This document shows positions 6,954-11,076 of a stretch of DNA of 11,076 nt, piece after piece. The translations under genes were made by a program, and so were the position numbers. Source of the stretch: an uncultured Lachnospiraceae bacterium (GTDB lineage Bacteria > Bacillota > Clostridia > Lachnospirales > Lachnospiraceae); NCBI GenBank assembly GCA_900549995.1, contig URQQ01000100.1:1-11076 (forward strand), written 5' to 3'. Numbering within the stretch: position 1 is the stretch's first letter; each line of letters starts with the position of its first letter. The notes beneath the pieces were generated by a model. It saw only the letters and a program-made list of their open reading frames with translations. It searched no databases and was not told where the DNA came from.

Positions 6954-7873
6954 ATTTGAAACAGCTAGAAGCATTTGTACAGGTAGCTGAGGGTGGCAGT
7001 TTTTCAAAGGCTGCGAAAGAGTTGTTCCTGACACAGCCCACGGTAAGTGCGCATATTTCGTCATTGGAAAAAGAGTTGAATACAAGGCTATTTGTGAGGA
7101 ATACAAAAGAAGTAAGTCTGTCAGAGAATGGAAAGGCGTTGTATGAATACGCAAAGCAGATGGTGGCGCTTGAGAAAAAGATAGAGCAGACATTCTGCCA
7201 GGAACGGGAAAAAGGACACCAATGCATCAATATTGCGGCATCTACGATTCCGTCTCAGTACCTTCTTCCGGGGATACTTGCGAAATTCAGTGAGAAATAT
7301 CCAAAGGAACAGTTCCGCATCATGGAGACGGACAGCGCAAAAGTAGTGGAACAGGTAGTGAACCATGCGGTAGATATTGGGTTCACCGGTACAGTGCTGG
7401 AAAAGAAAAACTGCAGGTATCTTCCGTTTTACAGGGACGAACTGGTTGTAATAACTCCAAATCAAAGCCGCTTTCAGGATCTGAAGAAAAAAAGTGAGAT
7501 TGCAGACTGGATCGGGCAGGAACCAATGATCATGAGAGAAGAAGGTTCCGGTACCCGCAAAGAGGCGGAGCGGCAGCTACGCAAAGGCGGTGTAGATGTG
7601 AATGATCTGAATATAGTGGCCAGTATTGAAAATCAGGAAGCCATCAAGAAATCTGTAAGCAATGGCATGGGGATTTCAATTATTTCTGCGCTTGCTGCGA
7701 AAGAAGAAGTGGAGAGCGGAAAGCTTCTGCAGTTTGGCCTGCCCTCACAGGACAGCGGAAGAGATCTGAATTTGATATATAACAGGAACTATCAGCTCTC
7801 ATCCTCTGCTGAGAAGTTTGTAAAGATGGTAAAAGAGATTTATCATCTTACAAAAAATGTTACACAGTTTTAG
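6950..7873 (+). CDS. LysR-family transcriptional regulator of the selenium locus
   Basis: Predicted DNA-binding regulator, 307 residues, the standard LysR length. The N-terminal winged HTH is MNLKQLEAFVQVAEGGSF...AAKELFLTQPTVSAHISSLE (1-~60), followed by a linker helix and a periplasmic-binding-protein-like effector domain (~90-300). LysR proteins next to sel genes form a recognised subgroup annotated as selenium metabolism-associated. The start overlaps the selB stop (ATGA), so it is translated with the operon; GAGAGGG at 6933-6939 is a fair ribosome binding site 10 nt away. Being last in the operon it may autoregulate from the promoter at 1751-1779. The effector (a selenium or sulfur compound?) is unknown. 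Confidence 0.92.
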   Translation: MNLKQLEAFVQVAEGGSFSKAAKELFLTQPTVSAHISSLEKELNTRLFVRNTKEVSLSENGKALYEYAKQMVALEKKIEQTFCQEREKGHQCINIAASTIPSQYLLPGILAKFSEKYPKEQFRIMETDSAKVVEQVVNHAVDIGFTGTVLEKKNCRYLPFYRDELVVITPNQSRFQDLKKKSEIADWIGQEPMIMREEGSGTRKEAERQLRKGGVDVNDLNIVASIENQEAIKKSVSNGMGISIISALAAKEEVESGKLLQFGLPSQDSGRDLNLIYNRNYQLSSSAEKFVKMVKEIYHLTKNVTQF

Positions 7874-7880
7874 TAGTATT

Positions 7881-7937
7881 TAAAACAGTCATGTTTATAG
7901 AAGTTATCTATAAGTATGACTGTTTTATTGAGTTTTT
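7881..7937 (+). terminator. Long A+T-rich hairpin after lysR, probable intrinsic terminator
   Basis: A 20-bp stem (7881-7900 with 7908-7927, two G-U pairs) encloses the 7-nt loop AAGTTAT. The stem ends in AAAA/TTTT, and ATTGAG then TTTTT (7933-7937) follows. The T-run partly lies within the stem, so termination may be incomplete and some read-through to the next two selenium-related genes is plausible. The A-run on the left also allows function from the opposite strand. Confidence 0.7.
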
Positions 7938-7941
7938 CTAT

Positions 7942-7970
7942 TAGACGGTCTGTTCTGGATGGAATATACT
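7942..7970 (+). promoter_or_regulatory. Possible promoter of the desulfurase-DUF3343 pair
   Basis: TAGACG (-35, 7942-7947, four of six consensus matches) and TATACT (-10, 7965-7970, five of six) are 17 nt apart, placing a start near 7977 and a ~34-nt leader before the ATG at 8011. It lies directly after the hairpin, so these genes may have their own promoter as well as receiving read-through. Confidence 0.4.
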
Positions 7971-8010
7971 TGGAATAGCAGAATGTATACGGATGAGGAG
8001 TTGAAAAGAA

Positions 8011-9168
8011 ATGATTTATATGGACAATGCGGCAACAACATTACAGAAACCGCCGGAGGTAGCTGAGGCTGTCGTGAAGGCAATGAGTTCTATTGGGAAT
8101 GCCGGAAGAGGGGCGAATGATGCATCTCTGGATGCGGCCAGAATTATCTATGATACGAGGGACAGGCTGTGCAGACTTTTTAATGGGGATAATCCAAGGG
8201 AGATTGCATTTACAGGCAACTCGACGGAGAGCCTGAATACTGCGCTGAAAGGGATACTGGAACCGGGGGATCATGTAGTGACTACGATGCTTGAGCATAA
8301 CTCTGTGCTGCGTCCGCTCTATGAATTGGAAGAAAAAGGTGTCAGGCTGACCATTATAAAAAGTGATAAAAAAGGAAGTATATCTTATGAGGAACTGGCG
8401 GATGCGGTCAGACAGGATACGAAAATGATTGTCTGTACTAATGGATCAAATCTGACAGGGAATCTTGTGGATCTTGAGAGAGTGGGGAGGATCGCAAGAG
8501 AAAAGGGAGCAATGTTTGTTGTAGATGCTTCGCAGACGGCAGGAGTTTTCCGGATTGATGTACAGGCGATGAATATTGACGTATTGTGTTTTACCGGACA
8601 TAAGGGACTTCTGGGGCCGCAGGGAACCGGAGGAATGTGGGTGAGAACGGGCGTCAGTGTCCGTCCTTTGAAAAGCGGCGGAAGCGGAGTTGACACTTAT
8701 AATAAACATCATCCGAAGGAGATGCCGACGGCGCTTGAGGCGGGAACATTAAATGGACACGGAATTGCAGGGCTGCAGGCGTCGCTGTCTTATCTTGAAC
8801 GTATTGGGATTGATACTGTCAGGGAGAAAGAGCAGGCGCTTATGCGGCGGTTCTATGAGGCTGTGAATACGATTGAAGGAGTAACTGTGTATGGGGACTT
8901 TACGACGTTTGACCGTTGTCCTATAGTAGCTCTTAATATCAGGGATTATGATTCATCAGAAGTAAGTGATGAACTTTTGATGACCTACGGCATTTCAACA
9001 AGGCCGGGGGCGCATTGTGCACCTCTGATGCATGAGGCACTTGGCACTGTTGAACAGGGGGCTGTGAGATTCAGTTTTTCTCATTATAATACGGAGGAAG
9101 AGCTGGACATTGCGATAGCGGCAATCAAAGAGATGGCACAAGAGGATGAGTCAGAGACAGTGGAGTAA
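8011..9168 (+). CDS. Cysteine desulfurase-like class V aminotransferase (PLP), candidate selenium/sulfur mobilising enzyme
   Basis: PLP enzyme of the NifS/SufS/CsdA fold, 385 residues. It has the N-terminal YMDNAATTLQKPP signature, the cofactor-stacking H96 (LEHNSVLRP), D172 (VVDASQTAGV), the Schiff-base Lys K198 (CFTGHKGLLGPQGTGG) and the probable catalytic Cys C336 in RPGAHCAPLMHEALGT. These support release of S from cysteine or Se from selenocysteine as an enzyme-bound per(sulfo/selen)ide plus alanine. No iron-sulfur scaffold gene adjoins it; it sits between the sel operon and a DUF3343 carrier gene, so supply of selenium to SelD is the best contextual guess. Substrate choice cannot be read from sequence. 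GAGGAG at 7995-8000 is 10 nt from the ATG. The next gene starts 5 nt after the stop. Confidence 0.9.
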   Translation: MIYMDNAATTLQKPPEVAEAVVKAMSSIGNAGRGANDASLDAARIIYDTRDRLCRLFNGDNPREIAFTGNSTESLNTALKGILEPGDHVVTTMLEHNSVLRPLYELEEKGVRLTIIKSDKKGSISYEELADAVRQDTKMIVCTNGSNLTGNLVDLERVGRIAREKGAMFVVDASQTAGVFRIDVQAMNIDVLCFTGHKGLLGPQGTGGMWVRTGVSVRPLKSGGSGVDTYNKHHPKEMPTALEAGTLNGHGIAGLQASLSYLERIGIDTVREKEQALMRRFYEAVNTIEGVTVYGDFTTFDRCPIVALNIRDYDSSEVSDELLMTYGISTRPGAHCAPLMHEALGTVEQGAVRFSFSHYNTEEELDIAIAAIKEMAQEDESETVE

Positions 9169-9173
9169 ACAGA

Positions 9174-9410
9174 ATGAGAAAGAAAGAATTAAAACTGGTA
9201 GTTACATTTCACACGACTTCCGATGCTATGGCGATGGAGAAGGCGTGCAAGGAGAACAATGTCCCCGGAAGGCTGATTCCGGTTCCGCGTGCAATATCTG
9301 CAGGATGCGGACTTTCGTGGTGTTCTGGCCTGCAGGACAGGGATGCGGTTGTAAATATGATGAAAGAGGCTCAGATCGAGCAGGAAGAGATATACGAATG
9401 CATGGTTTGA
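9174..9410 (+). CDS. DUF3343 family protein, putative Se/S carrier
   Basis: Small 78-residue protein of the DUF3343 family (Pfam text describes it as a putative Se/S carrier-like protein). It begins ELKLVVTFHTTSDAMAMEKACKENN, predicted as a beta-alpha unit, followed by GRLIPVPRAISAGCGLSWC, where C45 and C50 form a CX4C pair; C25 and C76 are further cysteines. The conserved-looking GRLIPVPR-ISAGCG segment recalls small thiol carriers. It starts 5 nt after the desulfurase stop, with its GGAG (9162-9165) lying inside that gene's end, so the two are probably co-translated and may interact: the PLP enzyme could load the chalcogen on C45 or C50. That transfer is inference. The strong terminator begins 11 nt after the stop. 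Confidence 0.85.
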   Translation: MRKKELKLVVTFHTTSDAMAMEKACKENNVPGRLIPVPRAISAGCGLSWCSGLQDRDAVVNMMKEAQIEQEEIYECMV

Positions 9411-9421
9411 TGTATTCACAT

Positions 9422-9476
9422 AAAAATGCTGCATATAACCAGGGGGTGGTCCACCTGGTTGTATGCAGCATTTTTT
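9422..9476. terminator. Very strong bidirectional intrinsic terminator
   Basis: A 22-bp stem pairs 9422-9443 with 9454-9475 (one G-U pair) around a 10-nt loop; it begins AAAAATGCTGCATA and ends in a six-T run (9471-9476). On the minus strand the A-run gives TTTTT, so it can also terminate the convergent TetR gene, whose stop lies 6 nt away. Confidence 0.93.
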
Positions 9477-9481
9477 GCCTC

Positions 9482-10069
9482 TTATACACCTGTTTTAAAC
9501 GTATCCAAAATATGCGGAAGAAGTTTCAGACTATACTCAGAAAGAGAATATTTACCTTCGCATAAACTCCAGTCATATAAAATTGCGCGTTCGTACATGG
9601 CATAGATCTTCACCAATTCATCGGTAGTACTGGTATCTTTGAATTCACCGCAAGCCAGCCCTTCTTCGACAATGTCATTAATCCATTTGTAGTAAAAACG
9701 CTTCTTATCCAGAAGAGAGCGTTTATCCTTCGTTATGAGCTGAGAAGAATATAAATAGGCAAGGAGATTGATATCTACGCTTGTCTCGATCATATAAAAA
9801 AGTTCTTTATTGAGAAGAATAAGCTTTTCGGTAGCAGACATGCTATGATCGATTGTGGTATAGAGTTCTTCATACTTTTGGTCGAATAAGTAAGAAAGAG
9901 AACTTAAAAGGGCATCCTTTCCTTTGAAATAATGATAAAAGGTACCTTTTGAAGTTTTGGAGGCATTGATGATGTCGTCAACAGTAGTTTTCTCATAACC
10001 ATTCTTATAGAACAAAGTCCATGCAGCTTTTACAATACGGCTCTTTGTTGATTGGCGTTTCCGCGGCAT
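9482..10069 (-). CDS. TetR-family transcriptional regulator
   Basis: Predicted repressor, 195 residues. Residues 1-~55 form the TetR DNA-binding domain: RIVKAAWTLFYKNGYEKTT then VDDIINASKTSKGTFYHYFKGKDAL, with the HTH at ~28-47. The remaining helical part (~60-195) is the ligand/dimer domain and is not recognisable by eye. The start is set at ATG 10069 because AAAGGAG (minus strand, 10084-10078) lies 8 nt upstream; the ATG at 10075 would be 2 nt from it and a GTG at 10078 would overlap it. It lies downstream of the proline racemase on the same strand but after that gene's terminator, and has its own promoter-like sequence with inverted repeats. The regulated genes are unknown; autoregulation or control of the racemase side are options. 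Confidence 0.9.
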   Translation of the reverse strand: MPRKRQSTKSRIVKAAWTLFYKNGYEKTTVDDIINASKTSKGTFYHYFKGKDALLSSLSYLFDQKYEELYTTIDHSMSATEKLILLNKELFYMIETSVDINLLAYLYSSQLITKDKRSLLDKKRFYYKWINDIVEEGLACGEFKDTSTTDELVKIYAMYERAILYDWSLCEGKYSLSEYSLKLLPHILDTFKTGV

Positions 10070-10087
10070 CGTCATCACTCCTTTCAG

Positions 10088-10134
10088 GGCATTTGGAAAA
10101 TGCCGTTAATACTTCCTGTAAAGGAAGCTGTTGA
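10088..10134 (-). promoter_or_regulatory. Predicted tetR promoter with two inverted repeats (candidate operators)
   Basis: On the minus strand TCAACA (-35, 10129-10134) and TATTAA (-10, 10106-10111) are 17 nt apart. The spacer is almost filled by an inverted repeat CTTCCT-4 nt-AGGAAG (10112-10127). A second perfect repeat, GGCATTT-3 nt-AAATGCC (10088-10104), covers the expected transcription start and leader, just before the ribosome binding site. Such placement fits operators for autorepression by the TetR protein, though either repeat could act as an RNA hairpin instead. Confidence 0.45.
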
Positions 10135-10138
10135 AATT

Positions 10139-10170
10139 AAATAAAAGCGGATTTTACAATCCGCCTTTAT
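10139..10170 (-). terminator. Intrinsic terminator of the proline racemase transcript
   Basis: Read on the minus strand, GCGGATT (10164-10158), GTAA loop, AATCCGC (10153-10147) form a perfect 7-bp stem followed by TTTTATTT. It lies about 50 nt after the racemase stop and before the tetR promoter, separating the two genes into different transcription units. Confidence 0.85.
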
Positions 10171-10217
10171 CCACTTACATATCATACCATATTAAAATGT
10201 CATTTTCCAGTATGAAT

Positions 10218-11076
10218 TTAGCCTACCTGGAAACCATATTTCAATGGATCTGTAGGATCAATTAAATATGTAGCAACACCTGTCAGATAGCAGCTTCCTG
10301 TAATCATTGGAATTACAGCGTCGAAATCAGCAACTTTCGTTGTCTCTTTGATCACACCTTTGAATCTGGTTCCGATAAAGCTTTCGTAGATAAATTCTTC
10401 ACCTACGCCGATTTCTCCCCAGTGATGAAGAGTAGCAAGTTTTGCGCTTGTACCTGTTCCGCATGGTGAACGGTCAGCCATTGCATCTCCGAAGATAACA
10501 ACATTTCTCATTGTTGCTTTGTCCGGATTTGGAGTTGGTCCGTAGAATTCAACCAAATCAACTGTATCGATATCAAGAAGAGGATGTTTCACTGGAATTT
10601 CTTTGTTGATTACATCCAGAAGTTTCATTCCTAATTTTGTGATGTCAGGAACAGTTTTCGGGCTGATTTCTTCGATGCCGATTTTAGTAGTGTCAACTAA
10701 AGCAAAGAAGCTTCCGCCGAAAGAAATAGTGAAAGGAATCTCTTTTCCGTCGATTGTTACAGAAAGATTCTCTTTGTAAACGAAAGCTGGTACGTTAGTT
10801 AATGTAACGTGTTCAACTTTTCCGTCTTTTACAACAGCTTCTGTACGGATAATTCCTGCAGGTGCTTCAAGTACGACTTCATTCACACCTTCTTTGGACT
10901 CAACAAGTCCTGCTTCGATCGCAACAGTTACAGCACCGATTGTACAGTGTCCGCACATATTTAAGTATCCGCCTGTATCCATGAACATTACACCAAAGTC
11001 AGCTTCTTTGTTCACTGGCTCGCACAGGAATGCCCCAAACATATCATGATGTCCTCTTGGCTCGAACATCAATGCT
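10218..11076 (-). CDS. Proline racemase / hydroxyproline epimerase family enzyme (5' end outside window)
   Basis: PLP-independent amino-acid racemase that uses two Cys as acid/base pair. Family motifs are LMFEPRGHHDMFGA near the window edge, NMCGHCTIG (first catalytic Cys, codon 10955-10953) and DRSPCGTGTSAKLA (second catalytic Cys, codon 10463-10461). Both Cys are present, so it is a racemase/epimerase rather than a trans-3-hydroxyproline dehydratase, which has Thr at the second site. About 285 residues are visible of a usual ~335; the open frame reaches the edge (ALMFEPRGH), so the start, roughly 50 residues earlier, is missing. PrdF-type proline racemase, feeding D-proline to the selenium-dependent reductase of Stickland fermentation, is attractive given the selenium genes nearby, but proline versus 4-hydroxyproline cannot be decided here. 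Confidence 0.9.
   Translation of the reverse strand, partial: ALMFEPRGHHDMFGAFLCEPVNKEADFGVMFMDTGGYLNMCGHCTIGAVTVAIEAGLVESKEGVNEVVLEAPAGIIRTEAVVKDGKVEHVTLTNVPAFVYKENLSVTIDGKEIPFTISFGGSFFALVDTTKIGIEEISPKTVPDITKLGMKLLDVINKEIPVKHPLLDIDTVDLVEFYGPTPNPDKATMRNVVIFGDAMADRSPCGTGTSAKLATLHHWGEIGVGEEFIYESFIGTRFKGVIKETTKVADFDAVIPMITGSCYLTGVATYLIDPTDPLKYGFQVG

Noticed and set aside
6951..6959. selB TGA stop as a selenocysteine codon
   Set aside because: A second in-frame TGA follows one codon later, and the position is at the normal end of SelB and overlaps the lysR start.
9408..9476. TGA ending the DUF3343 gene as a second selenocysteine codon, with the following hairpin as SECIS
   Set aside because: The hairpin is a 22-bp stem with a T-run, a clear terminator. 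The protein is already full family length and the downstream frame encodes only terminator sequence.
9146..9565. 139-residue plus-strand reading frame over the desulfurase end, DUF3343 gene and terminator
   Set aside because: It runs through a terminator and overlaps two supported genes in another frame; its protein has no recognisable pattern.
10070..10078. Upstream ATG (10075) or GTG (10078) as tetR start
   Set aside because: They lie on top of or 2 nt from the AAAGGAG; only ATG 10069 has proper 8-nt spacing.

Overview
The window looks like a chromosomal segment from an anaerobic Firmicute of the class Clostridia, probably Lachnospiraceae-like. The grounds are the moderate G+C, strong AGGAGG-type ribosome binding sites, short gene spacing, and a clostridial-style selenium locus next to a proline racemase. 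The genus cannot be fixed from the sequence alone.

Layout. (1) 71-751 (+) is a small single-domain (p)ppGpp synthetase; it converges on (2) 784-1644 (-), a class I SAM-dependent methyltransferase of the RlmI-like type. A perfect 10-bp hairpin overlaps the synthetase stop codon. (3) 1850-7873 (+) is a tightly packed operon, yedF-selD-selA-selB-lysR, with a good extended -10 promoter upstream and a 20-bp hairpin downstream. (4) 8011-9410 (+) holds a cysteine desulfurase-like PLP enzyme and a 78-residue DUF3343 (putative Se/S carrier) protein, ending in a very strong terminator that can work in both directions. (5) 9482-10069 (-) is a TetR-family regulator whose promoter region carries two inverted repeats. 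(6) 10218 to the window edge (-) is a proline racemase family enzyme, N-terminus outside the window, followed by its own terminator.

How the genes work together. SelD makes selenophosphate, SelA converts seryl-tRNA(Sec) to selenocysteinyl-tRNA(Sec), and SelB delivers it to UGA codons marked by a SECIS hairpin. YedF, the desulfurase-like enzyme and the DUF3343 protein are candidates for mobilising and carrying selenium to SelD; their exact chemistry is not well established. The LysR gene is the likely local regulator. The selenocysteine tRNA gene (selC) was not seen here.

The main correction to a naive gene call is selD. It starts at 2493, not at an internal TTG at 2610: codon 16 is an in-frame TGA (2538-2540) in the conserved active-site position, followed by a well-formed bacterial SECIS-like hairpin. 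SelD is therefore itself a selenoprotein, which makes the pathway autocatalytic. The neighbouring proline racemase suggests a link to selenium-dependent D-proline (Stickland) metabolism, but no reductase gene is visible in this window.
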